From the NCBI RefSeq assembly GCF_018704065.1, contig NZ_JAGUQP010000007.1:1-61662 (forward strand): a DNA stretch of 61,662 nt, read 5' to 3'. The notes under the pieces were generated by a model. That model was not told the DNA's origin and did not search any database. It worked only from the letters and a program-made list of their open reading frames with translations. This document shows positions 8,449 to 16,955 of the stretch, in pieces; position 1 is the first letter of the stretch, and the number at the start of each line of letters is the position of its first letter. A program made the position numbers and the translations under genes. This DNA is from Desulfovulcanus ferrireducens (GTDB lineage: Bacteria; Desulfobacterota; Desulfovibrionia; Desulfovibrionales; Desulfonatronovibrionaceae).

Positions 8449-9591
8449 TTGAAGTATTATCAGACAAAATTGAAAATTCTCCATATAATTACTGACCTTA
8501 ATACAGGCGGAGCTGAAGTGATGCTTTATAAACTTCTTTCCCGCCTGGATAGAAAAAAATTTTCTTGCCGCGTAATTTCTCTTTTGCCAATTGGTTCAAT
8601 AGGAGAAAAAATTCAGCGCTTAGGTATCCAAGTTGACACGCTGAATTTAACCCGCGGCATTCCCTCTCTTTTAGCCTTTATAAAAACAATCTCTTTAATT
8701 CGTTCCTGGCGGCCAGATATAATCCAAACCTGGCTTTATCATGCTGATTTATTGGGGTTAATTGCGGCAAAAATTGCCTGTAAAGGCAGAGTTATATGGA
8801 ACATCCGCTGTTCGAATATGGATTTTGCTCAGTACAGAAAATCAACTGCTTGGGTAGTAAAAATCAACGCTCTTTTTTCCTCATTCCCTGAAGCAGTAAT
8901 AACTAATTCCTTTACAGCTAAAGACTATCATTTTAACCTCGGGTATAGCCCAAAGAGATTTCTAGTGATCCCTAACGGTTTCGAACTGGGAACGTTTAAA
9001 CCAGATGATGCGGACAGGGAAAAAATTCGACAGGAACTTGGAATTTCAGCAAATGACTTATGTGTAGGAATGGTGGCCCGTTATGATGTGATGAAAGATC
9101 ATAGTAATTTTTTGCGGGCGGCGGGATTGGTTAGAAAAGAGATGCCAGATGTGCAATTTATTCTCTGTGGGCAGGATGTTGATGACAAAAATAAGCAACT
9201 AATGGATCTAGTTCATAAGTTTGCGCTTGATAAAAATGTTTATTTGCTTGGGCTCAGAGAGGATATTCCCCGTTTGTTATCAGGCCTGGATGTCTATTCT
9301 TCTTCTTCTTTTGGTGAAGGCTTTCCTAATGTGATTGGAGAAGCCATGGCCTGCGGCCTTCCTTGTGTTGTCACAGATGTGGGAGACTGCTCCAGGATAG
9401 TTGGCGATACAGGTATCGTTGTACCGCCAAAGGATTCTCAGGCTTTGGCTAAGGGGATGTTAGCTCTCCTATCGATGCCGGAAGAAGATAGAAATAAGTT
9501 GGGATTAAAGGCCAGAAAAAGGATAGAAGAGCATTATAGTCTGAAGAAGATAGTGAAGCAGTATGAGCAATTGTATTTTTTAGTAAATTGA
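8449..9591 (+). CDS. Glycosyltransferase family 4 (GT-B)
   Basis: A 380-residue family 4 enzyme with NTGGAEVMLYKLL at the N-terminus, WNIRCSNMDFAQYR mid-protein, MVARYDVMKDHSNF at the donor domain and the EX7E pair at E290/E298. The start is a TTG (8449) without a strong ribosome-binding site; the conserved first strand LKILHIITDLNTGG begins soon after, so the start cannot lie much further in. It probably adds a sugar to the lipid-linked oligosaccharide. Twenty-two bases separate it from the preceding gene. Resemblance to that gene over the middle third suggests an old duplication or acquisition of a related enzyme. Confidence 0.82.
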   Translation: MKYYQTKLKILHIITDLNTGGAEVMLYKLLSRLDRKKFSCRVISLLPIGSIGEKIQRLGIQVDTLNLTRGIPSLLAFIKTISLIRSWRPDIIQTWLYHADLLGLIAAKIACKGRVIWNIRCSNMDFAQYRKSTAWVVKINALFSSFPEAVITNSFTAKDYHFNLGYSPKRFLVIPNGFELGTFKPDDADREKIRQELGISANDLCVGMVARYDVMKDHSNFLRAAGLVRKEMPDVQFILCGQDVDDKNKQLMDLVHKFALDKNVYLLGLREDIPRLLSGLDVYSSSSFGEGFPNVIGEAMACGLPCVVTDVGDCSRIVGDTGIVVPPKDSQALAKGMLALLSMPEEDRNKLGLKARKRIEEHYSLKKIVKQYEQLYFLVN

Positions 9592-9652
9592 TAATCTTCC
9601 TCCTTAACAAATCATCTATTCAAATATTTTTAATAGAGATCAGGACCCAGTT

Positions 9653-11611
9653 ATGTGTGGAATAGCAGGCTTTATCGACTTTGCATGTTCGCAGAACAGA
9701 TTTTCTTTGGAATCTACGGTTCGTAGGATGGCCGATACCTTAACTCATCGTGGCCCTGACGCTGGTGGAGTCTGGGTCGATGAACAAAGGAGCGTGGCAT
9801 TAGGCCATCGTCGCCTGGCTATTATTGATCTTTTGCCTTCCGGGAACCAGCCCATGCTTTCTCCTGGAGGCAGATACATAATTGTTTTTAATGGGGAGAT
9901 ATATAATTTTCAGCAGTTACGGCAGGAATTGGCAGGAAGGAATATTGAATGGCGCGGGAACTCAGATACTGAAGTCATGCTGGCTGCTTTTGAGGTTTTA
10001 GGAGTAGAACGGGCAATAAAAAAATTTATTGGCATGTTTGCCTTTGCCCTCTGGGATAGACAAAAGCGTTGTCTGTATCTAGTGCGTGACCGTTTAGGCA
10101 TCAAGCCTCTTTATTATGGTTGGGCAGGGAAGACATTTTTATTTGCATCAGAGCTTAAGGCACTACGAGCATATCCCGGCTGGTCGGCTGAGATAAACCG
10201 AAATGCGTTGTCTCTTTTTTTACGCCATAATTACATACCTACTCCTTATTCTATCTATGAGGGTGTTTTTAAACTCCAGCCTGGCACTATCCTTACTATC
10301 TCATTTGATAGTATTCCCGGTTCATTGCCAGAGCCTGATGTATACTGGTCGGCCAAAGAAGTTACGGAAGAAGGAGTTCGCAAACAATTTGCATTAAGTG
10401 AAGAGGACCTGGTCGAGCAGTTGGATTTATTGCTTAAAGACGCCATTGGTTTGCGCATGATTGCCGATGTACCTCTGGGCGCTTTTTTATCCGGTGGAAT
10501 TGATTCCTCAACAGTTGTCGCTTTAATGCAGACCCAGTCACATAAGCCTGTTAAGACTTTTACTATTGGTTTTGAAGAGGAAGGATTTAATGAGGCTGTT
10601 CAGGCAAAGGCTGTAGCTGATTACCTTAAGACAGACCATACTGAGCTTTATGTTACGCCGAACCAGGCAATGGCAGTAATTCCAAAGTTACCCACTCTCT
10701 ATGATGAACCTTTTGCTGATTCTTCCCAGATACCAACTTATCTGGTTTCTGAGCTTACCCGGCAGCATGTGACAGTAAGTCTTTCAGGCGATGGAGGAGA
10801 TGAACTCTTTGGTGGGTATAATCGTTATTTCTGGGGACGAAGTATCTGGCAAAAGATTGGATGGGTTCCCGGTGGATTAAGAAATTTATTGTCTGGAGGC
10901 TTGACCCTCTTATCGCCTCAGGCCTGGGACAATTTGTTTATGAAACTTGAACCTATACTTCCTGGGAAAGTTGGACAACGTTTCCCAGGAGATAAGCTCC
11001 ATAAACTGGCCGAGATTTTGGCGGTGGAGAATCCCGAGGCCATGTATCGCGGGCTGGTCTCTCATTGGAAGAAACCAGCCACAATAGTTTCTGGCGCTGT
11101 TGAACCGTTAACAGTACTGACTGATTCAAAACGTTGGGCGAACTTACCTGATTTTACTCTGCGAATGATGTTTTTGGACTTGGTCAGTTATTTGCCTGAC
11201 GATATACTGGTCAAGGTTGACCGGGCCAGCATGGGGGTGAGTCTTGAAGCTCGAGTGCCTTTTTTGGATCATCGGGTTGTAGAATTTGCGTGGCGGGTGC
11301 CTCTTTCCTTGAAGGTCAAAAACGGCCAGGGGAAGTGGATATTAAGACGCGTATTATATAAATATTTGCCTAAAGAGTTGGTTGAGCGTCCCAAAATGGG
11401 ATTTGGGGTGCCACTAGCTGATTGGTTGCGTGGGCCACTGCGTGATTGGGCGGAAAGCTTGTTAAATGAGGCGCGGCTGAAGCAGGAAGGCTTTTTTAAT
11501 CCAGCACCAATTCGCCAGAAGTGGCATGAACATCTGTCAGGAAAACGTAATTGGCAGTATTATCTTTGGGATATCCTGATGTTTCAGGCCTGGTTGGAGC
11601 GCTGGGGGTAG
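9653..11611 (+). CDS. asnB: Asparagine synthetase (glutamine-hydrolysing)
   Basis: A 652-residue two-domain enzyme. The N-terminal class II glutaminase domain begins MCGIAGF with the nucleophilic Cys2. The C-terminal ATP-pyrophosphatase synthetase domain has the SGGIDSSTV PP-loop and the SGDGGDELFGGYNRY segment. It transfers ammonia from glutamine to an activated carboxylate, classically aspartate to asparagine. Copies inside polysaccharide loci often amidate sugar acids, so its substrate here may be a uronic acid. That is an inference from position. The stop lies two bases before the next gene's TTG start. Confidence 0.9.
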   Translation: MCGIAGFIDFACSQNRFSLESTVRRMADTLTHRGPDAGGVWVDEQRSVALGHRRLAIIDLLPSGNQPMLSPGGRYIIVFNGEIYNFQQLRQELAGRNIEWRGNSDTEVMLAAFEVLGVERAIKKFIGMFAFALWDRQKRCLYLVRDRLGIKPLYYGWAGKTFLFASELKALRAYPGWSAEINRNALSLFLRHNYIPTPYSIYEGVFKLQPGTILTISFDSIPGSLPEPDVYWSAKEVTEEGVRKQFALSEEDLVEQLDLLLKDAIGLRMIADVPLGAFLSGGIDSSTVVALMQTQSHKPVKTFTIGFEEEGFNEAVQAKAVADYLKTDHTELYVTPNQAMAVIPKLPTLYDEPFADSSQIPTYLVSELTRQHVTVSLSGDGGDELFGGYNRYFWGRSIWQKIGWVPGGLRNLLSGGLTLLSPQAWDNLFMKLEPILPGKVGQRFPGDKLHKLAEILAVENPEAMYRGLVSHWKKPATIVSGAVEPLTVLTDSKRWANLPDFTLRMMFLDLVSYLPDDILVKVDRASMGVSLEARVPFLDHRVVEFAWRVPLSLKVKNGQGKWILRRVLYKYLPKELVERPKMGFGVPLADWLRGPLRDWAESLLNEARLKQEGFFNPAPIRQKWHEHLSGKRNWQYYLWDILMFQAWLERWG

Positions 11612-11613
11612 TA

Positions 11614-12762
11614 TTGGCAAAAAAGACAAAAATTTTATTTTTGGTTACAGAAGATTGGTATTTTTGGTCGCATCGTTTGCCCATCGCCAGAGCTGCCCGA
11701 GATATGGGCAAGGACGTTGTTGTAGCTACCAGGTTGCAGAAACATGCCAATCTTATTCGTGAGGAAGGTTTTCGACCAATATCCCTTTCCTGGAAAAGAA
11801 AATCTATTCATCCTGCCCGAGAATTGTTTTCATTCTATGAGATATTAAAAATATATAGGCAAGAGAAACCAGACATTGTCCACCATGTTGCGCTAAAACC
11901 AGTAATTTATGGTACTATTGCAGCGATATTTGCAGGCATTCCAGGTGTAATCAATGCGCTGGCTGGCATGGGATTTGTTTTTGCTTCCCAGCGTATAAAG
12001 GCTAGACTGGTTCGTCCTTTTTTGCTTTTTTTATTTCGTTTTCTTTTACAGCGTAAAAATACTTGGCTGATTGTACAAAATCCAGACGACAGAGAACTTT
12101 TTTTGAGCCGTGATATTTGTTCTAGAGATAGAATTATCCTCATACCTGGATCTGGAGTAGACACTGCGAAATTTCAACCTGTTCCTGAACCACGGAATGG
12201 TGTGCCTGTCATTGTCATGGTCTCCAGGATGCTTTGGGATAAGGGGGTTGGTGAGGTGGTGGAAGCAGCCAAAATTTTAAAGGATAAGGGCTATAAATTT
12301 GAGGTATGGCTGGTGGGCTCTCCTGATCCCGAAAATCCAGCATCCATTTTAGAAAAACAGCTATTGGATTGGCACGACAGTGGTTTGGTAAAATATCTGG
12401 GGTACCAGGAGGACGTGAGCCATATCTGGAGGCAAGCGCATATAGGTGTGTTACCCTCTTATAGAGAGGGGTTGCCAAAATCTCTTCTTGAGGGAGCAGC
12501 GAGTGGGCGTCCTCTTGTGACTACTGATACCCCTGGTTGCCGTGAGGTAGTTCGAGATGGCGAAAATGGTTTTCTGGTTCCTGTAAGGGATGCCAGTGCG
12601 TTGGCGGATGCCTTGGCCAAGCTTCTTGAAGACAGAGCGCTTAGGCACAAAATGGGAGAAAAGGGGAGAAGAATAGTTGAGAAAGAATTCTCCGAACAAA
12701 TTGTAGTTGAGCAGACAATAAATCTTTATCAGAGGATATTAGAAAAAAGTATCTTAATATAA
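11614..12762 (+). CDS. Glycosyltransferase family 4, capsule/O-antigen type
   Basis: I place the start at TTG 11614, two bases after the asnB stop and preceded by GGGGG, because the conserved first strand KTKILFLVTEDWYFWSHR follows directly. Any earlier start would run into asnB. The protein is 382 residues. Features are HHVALKPVIYG, MVSRMLWDKGV at the donor domain and the EX7E pair at E285/E293 (REGLPKSLLEGA). The TEDWYFWSHRLP opening is typical of enzymes that act early in O-antigen or N-glycan repeat assembly, next to WbpL-type initiators. The exact sugar is unknown. Confidence 0.82.
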   Translation: MAKKTKILFLVTEDWYFWSHRLPIARAARDMGKDVVVATRLQKHANLIREEGFRPISLSWKRKSIHPARELFSFYEILKIYRQEKPDIVHHVALKPVIYGTIAAIFAGIPGVINALAGMGFVFASQRIKARLVRPFLLFLFRFLLQRKNTWLIVQNPDDRELFLSRDICSRDRIILIPGSGVDTAKFQPVPEPRNGVPVIVMVSRMLWDKGVGEVVEAAKILKDKGYKFEVWLVGSPDPENPASILEKQLLDWHDSGLVKYLGYQEDVSHIWRQAHIGVLPSYREGLPKSLLEGAASGRPLVTTDTPGCREVVRDGENGFLVPVRDASALADALAKLLEDRALRHKMGEKGRRIVEKEFSEQIVVEQTINLYQRILEKSILI

Positions 12763-12769
12763 GGAAAGA

Positions 12770-13723
12770 ATGTCCAAGGTTTTAGTCACTGGAGCGGCAG
12801 GATATATTGGCCAGCATCTTTGTCAGAGATTGCGTGCCTGTGGCAAACACATTCTAGCTTTGACTCGTGATCAGGTTACAGGCCCATGGGATGAAAATCT
12901 TGTGGCAGATATTGGTAAAGATTCAATTCCTGCCAAAAGCTTGACTGGTGTTGATACGATATTTCATTTAGCTGGCAAGGCCCATGCATTTTTCGAGCGC
13001 AAGGGAGAGGAAAAGGAATATGAGAAGATAAATGTGCAGGGGACCAGAAGTTTACTTGAAGCAGCAAGAAAAGCAGGCGTCAGCCGATTTATTTTTTTTA
13101 GTAGCGTCAAGGCCATGGGTGAGGGCGGACTGCAATGTCTGGATGAAACTTCGTCATGTCATCCGCAAACATCGTACGGAAGAACAAAGTTGGTTGCAGA
13201 AAATTTTGTTCTTCATGGTGGATATGTGCCTCATCCGGTTGTCTTGCGCTTGAGCATGGTTTACGGACCACGAGCAAAAGGAAATTTGTCACAAATGATT
13301 AAATTCATAAAAAAGGGGATTTTTCCTCCCTTGCCTGAGATAGAGAATAAACGCTCCATGGTCCATGTGGAGGATGTAGTACAGGCTGCGATACTGGCTG
13401 CTGAGAAGCCAGAGGCCCGGTCACAGCTTTACCTTGTAACGGATGGTAATGTTTATAGCACAAGGCAAATATATCTTTGGATAAGACAGATTTTGGGAAA
13501 AGGAGAACCTGTTTTCGCTGTGCCCTGGTTTGTTTGGCAGTTTGGTGCAAAGGCCGGTGATTTACTTGGTGGCCTCAGAGGCAGAAGATTTATTTTTGAC
13601 TCACAAACTCTGGATAAACTTTTTGGTTCTGCGTGGTATAGTTCGGCCAAGATAAAAAAAGAGCTTGGCTTTAAGCCTAGATGGGATTTGCAGTCTGCTA
13701 TGCCGGAAATAATATATGCGTGA
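12770..13723 (+). CDS. NAD-dependent sugar epimerase/dehydrogenase (SDR, WbpV-like)
   Basis: A 317-residue extended short-chain dehydrogenase. It has the NAD-binding GAAGYIG at 7-13, HLAGKAHAF, the catalytic Y136-x3-K140 (SYGRTK) and a serine in FFSSVKAMG. It modifies a nucleotide sugar, in this subgroup usually a UDP-N-acetyl-hexosamine. It lies directly upstream of a WbpL-type transferase, and this pairing is known from O-antigen loci where the SDR makes the first sugar (UDP-QuiNAc or FucNAc type) that the transferase loads on the lipid carrier. A good AAGGAAAG ribosome-binding site precedes the ATG. Confidence 0.8.
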   Translation: MSKVLVTGAAGYIGQHLCQRLRACGKHILALTRDQVTGPWDENLVADIGKDSIPAKSLTGVDTIFHLAGKAHAFFERKGEEKEYEKINVQGTRSLLEAARKAGVSRFIFFSSVKAMGEGGLQCLDETSSCHPQTSYGRTKLVAENFVLHGGYVPHPVVLRLSMVYGPRAKGNLSQMIKFIKKGIFPPLPEIENKRSMVHVEDVVQAAILAAEKPEARSQLYLVTDGNVYSTRQIYLWIRQILGKGEPVFAVPWFVWQFGAKAGDLLGGLRGRRFIFDSQTLDKLFGSAWYSSAKIKKELGFKPRWDLQSAMPEIIYA

Positions 13724-13732
13724 GTTGTAACG

Positions 13733-14740
13733 ATGTCGTTATTTATATCCCTGTTCATGTCTTTTTTAATGGGCAGCCTGGGGGCATTTTGTGTATCTCG
13801 CCTGGGCTTCAAATTTGGACTTTGTGATAGACCCACTGAGAGAAGTTCTCACCTGGTTCCTACGCCTAAAGGTGGGGGGATTGGCATAGCAGGGGCTTTT
13901 CTTTTTTTATCGCTTTCTTTGAATATCCCGATATTTTTATGGGGGCCGGCGATTTTGCTCTCCTTCCTAAGCCTGGTTGGTGATAAGTGTGAAATATCGC
14001 CGCTAATCCGCCTTGTTTTCCAATTTGCAGCAGCCTTAATAGTTCTTGTCAGCTTTTTTTTATCCTCTGCCCAAGCCTTTTTGCATCAGTTGGCTACAAC
14101 ATTTTTCAATATCCCCACTTTGCTTGTTTTTGCTTTTTTGGCGGTCTTTGTTGTCGGAACGGCCAATTTTTATAATTTTATGGATGGGATCAATGGCATT
14201 GCAGGTATCACTGGAGTTGTAGCCTTTGGTTTGCTTGGTGGATATGCTTATTTTATTGGTGCTGACAGGCATTTTGTGCAGCTCTCATGGGGTATTGCCT
14301 GTGCTTGTGCCGGTTTTCTTCCTTGGAACATACCTAAAGCAAAAGTTTTTATGGGAGATGTTGGCAGTATTTTGCTAGGTTTTGTTTTTGCAACTTTGCT
14401 GGTGGTCATATCGAAAGATGTCCATGATTTTTTTGTTGGCATGAGTTTTTTATTTCTTTTTTATGCTGATGAGCTCTTTACCATGTACGAAAGGATAAAA
14501 GACGGTGAGAAACTTACAAAACCGCATCGCAGACATTTATACCAAATTTTGGCCAATGAAGCTGGTATACCTCATTGGAAGATATCTCTAGGATACGGTT
14601 TTTGTCAGTTATTTTGTGGCATCGTCATCTGGATAATGCGTGAAAGTAGTTTAGTTGGTATCTTATCATTACTTTTTTTATTTTTTATTTTGTTTGGCCT
14701 GGTGAACAATAAGGTTAAATGTTTATTTTTGACGAGATAA
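13733..14740 (+). CDS. WbpL/WecA-type polyprenyl-phosphate sugar-1-phosphate transferase
   Basis: A 335-residue integral membrane protein with about ten helices. The motifs of the polyprenyl-phosphate N-acetylhexosamine-1-phosphate transferase family are visible: DRPTERSSH with VPTPKGGG near residue 40, NFYNFMDGINGIAG around 145 (catalytic aspartates), and MGDVGSILLGF around 205. It loads the first sugar phosphate from a UDP-sugar onto undecaprenyl phosphate, starting the glycan. It takes the place that PglC holds in Campylobacter pgl loci. No strong ribosome-binding site is seen, and translation may be coupled to the gene ending nine bases upstream. Confidence 0.85.
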   Translation: MSLFISLFMSFLMGSLGAFCVSRLGFKFGLCDRPTERSSHLVPTPKGGGIGIAGAFLFLSLSLNIPIFLWGPAILLSFLSLVGDKCEISPLIRLVFQFAAALIVLVSFFLSSAQAFLHQLATTFFNIPTLLVFAFLAVFVVGTANFYNFMDGINGIAGITGVVAFGLLGGYAYFIGADRHFVQLSWGIACACAGFLPWNIPKAKVFMGDVGSILLGFVFATLLVVISKDVHDFFVGMSFLFLFYADELFTMYERIKDGEKLTKPHRRHLYQILANEAGIPHWKISLGYGFCQLFCGIVIWIMRESSLVGILSLLFLFFILFGLVNNKVKCLFLTR

Positions 14741-14786
14741 AGAATAGGATGCACCCCAGAACTTCTAATAAAAAGGTAGTAATTTT

Positions 14787-16955
14787 ATGAAAAGGCTACA
14801 ATTGCAAGGACGATACTCAGATGAACAACCAGCCAATTTCATCAATAATATTTATATTTTTATTTTTTCTTTGCTAATTACCTATGCACTCTGTGTCTCT
14901 CTAAGACTTGTAGAATATCCGGCTTGGCAGACGCCTTATTTCCAAGTTGGCGGCGAAAAGCTTATGGCTACCCATGATGCTTATGCCTGGCTGGCTGGAG
15001 CTAAAGGAATAAATAGATATGCTGGTGCGCCATTGGCAGAACTTGTTGCCTCTATATCACATTGTACAGGAATAAGTCCGGGTAATGTAGGTTTTTGGCT
15101 ACCAGCATTATTAGCTCCTTTGGTGGTCGTGCCTATTGTCTTGTTAGGTTTGGCCTTTGGACAAAGCGAGGCAACTTTAGCCCCTGCAATTATGGCCGGT
15201 ACGGGTATAGGTTTCTTATTGAGGACAAGATTGGGGTTCTTGGACACAGATGTGCTCACCTTGTTTTTCCCCCTGACTGTTGGATCTGGTCTGGTTGTCT
15301 GGCTTTCTGAAATGTGTCGGAGTACCTGGAAGTTCAAAGACCGCGAGAGCGACGAAAAGGGGTTGTTTAAGTTTTTTTTTGTTGCTGTTCTAATTGGACT
15401 TTTGATAAAGATATATTTATGGTTTTATAGTTCGGGAAGTTCAATTGCACTCAGTTTACTGGGTATGGCTTTAATTTTATCCTTAGTGCTGGGATACCTA
15501 CAACTCAGGTTGCATATCCTTCTTGGCTTTTTAATATTGTATCTTGTTGCTTATGGTGGCTGGGTTACTTTTTTAGTGACTTTATGTTTTCTCTTGGCCG
15601 TAGTATGGAAGTCTGATTTCTTAAAGCAAAAAAGAGTTCTTGTAGTCTTGTTTATTATAGGTTCAGGGTTGTTATTCACCCATACCAATATCCTTGCTCA
15701 AATTGGTAGTGTCTTTTATAGTTTTTTAAAGTATACTAAAGTATTTCCATCAGAAATGCTTAATTCCACCTCTTTGCATTTGCCATCTGTTGTCCAAAGT
15801 GTCCGCGAAGCACAGAACGTCAATTGGACACAGCTCATTTCTCGCATTTCAGGCAACTGGATTCTGTTTGCTGGAGGGTTGGCAGGTCTAGTATATCTCG
15901 CCTGGAAAAGGCCGCTAATGTTAATTTTTTTGCCTCTTTTAGGCTTGGCTATAGCCAGTGTTAAGCTGGGTAATAGATTTACCATGTATGGAGGCGTAGT
16001 TATCGGGCTTGGCCTGGGCTTTGGTTTGAATTCACTTTTATTGCATTTTAAACAACCCTTATTTCGACGTATTTTGATCCATCTTGCTCTGGCCTTACTT
16101 GTCAGCTGGCCTTCTTTTTCCATAATGAAGAACCTAAGAGCTGCACCAGTTTTGCCGGCAATTTATGCCCAGACCTTTTTAGAGTTAAAGGGTAAGGCCG
16201 ACTACAAGGCACAACTCTGGCAATGGTGGGATTATGGTTATGCAGGGCAATATTATGCAGAACGGGAAACTTTTGGGGATGGTGGCAGGCAGAGTGGACC
16301 CTGGCTTTATCCTCTGGCTAAAGTGCATATAACAAGTTCCCCTCTTCAAGCCAATCAGGTTATTAAGCTGGTGGCTACAACTTTGGACAGTCAAGATAAG
16401 AAATTAGTCTCCACTGATGGCATAAAGGCTGTATTGTATCAGGGCGATCCCATTAAATTTTTAAAAGATTTGGGTCCTCAAAAAGCAGAGAGTTTTATTT
16501 TTAGTTTGGCCCAAGAAGAGAAGAGTTGGCCTTCTGGTTTGCCTGAACAATATTTTATCGTTTCCTGGGAAAATTTACGTCTTGCTTACTGGATTAGTTA
16601 TTTTGGTAATTGGAATCTGCTTACTGGAAAAACTGTTCCTGGGAAGATTAGGCGCTTAATTGGAGTTGTAAATTTTGATTTAAGAAATGGGGTAATTAAG
16701 TTTGGTCAACGGCTGATAAAAATCAGGGCCTTGGACGTTATTGATCAAGGAGGAACAAGACATTTCGAGTGGAGTAATACAAAGAACTTATATGCACTTA
16801 TGAATCAATTTTCAAAAGAATTATATCTAATGGATAAAACTATATATAAGTCTATGATGGTGCAAATGCTAATTTCGGACCCTGGTCAATTTAAGCCATA
16901 CTTTGAGTTGGTGATCGATCACTATCCTTGGTCTAGAGCATACATGGTGAAATAA
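14787..16955 (+). CDS. pglB: STT3/PglB-type oligosaccharyltransferase
   Basis: A 722-residue protein with about 13 membrane helices in residues 20-450 and a C-terminal periplasmic domain. Key signs are THDAYAWLAGA with a metal-ligand aspartate at D64, GFLDTDVLTLFFP in the next external loop, and the signature WWDYG at 480-484, which reads the +2 Ser/Thr of the Asn-X-Ser/Thr acceptor. It transfers a lipid-linked oligosaccharide to asparagine in the periplasm. It sits between the initiating transferase and a PglF-type dehydratase, in an operon led by a PglK-like flippase, so the full set for N-glycosylation is present. Its last stop base is shared with the next start. Confidence 0.9.
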   Translation: MKRLQLQGRYSDEQPANFINNIYIFIFSLLITYALCVSLRLVEYPAWQTPYFQVGGEKLMATHDAYAWLAGAKGINRYAGAPLAELVASISHCTGISPGNVGFWLPALLAPLVVVPIVLLGLAFGQSEATLAPAIMAGTGIGFLLRTRLGFLDTDVLTLFFPLTVGSGLVVWLSEMCRSTWKFKDRESDEKGLFKFFFVAVLIGLLIKIYLWFYSSGSSIALSLLGMALILSLVLGYLQLRLHILLGFLILYLVAYGGWVTFLVTLCFLLAVVWKSDFLKQKRVLVVLFIIGSGLLFTHTNILAQIGSVFYSFLKYTKVFPSEMLNSTSLHLPSVVQSVREAQNVNWTQLISRISGNWILFAGGLAGLVYLAWKRPLMLIFLPLLGLAIASVKLGNRFTMYGGVVIGLGLGFGLNSLLLHFKQPLFRRILIHLALALLVSWPSFSIMKNLRAAPVLPAIYAQTFLELKGKADYKAQLWQWWDYGYAGQYYAERETFGDGGRQSGPWLYPLAKVHITSSPLQANQVIKLVATTLDSQDKKLVSTDGIKAVLYQGDPIKFLKDLGPQKAESFIFSLAQEEKSWPSGLPEQYFIVSWENLRLAYWISYFGNWNLLTGKTVPGKIRRLIGVVNFDLRNGVIKFGQRLIKIRALDVIDQGGTRHFEWSNTKNLYALMNQFSKELYLMDKTIYKSMMVQMLISDPGQFKPYFELVIDHYPWSRAYMVK

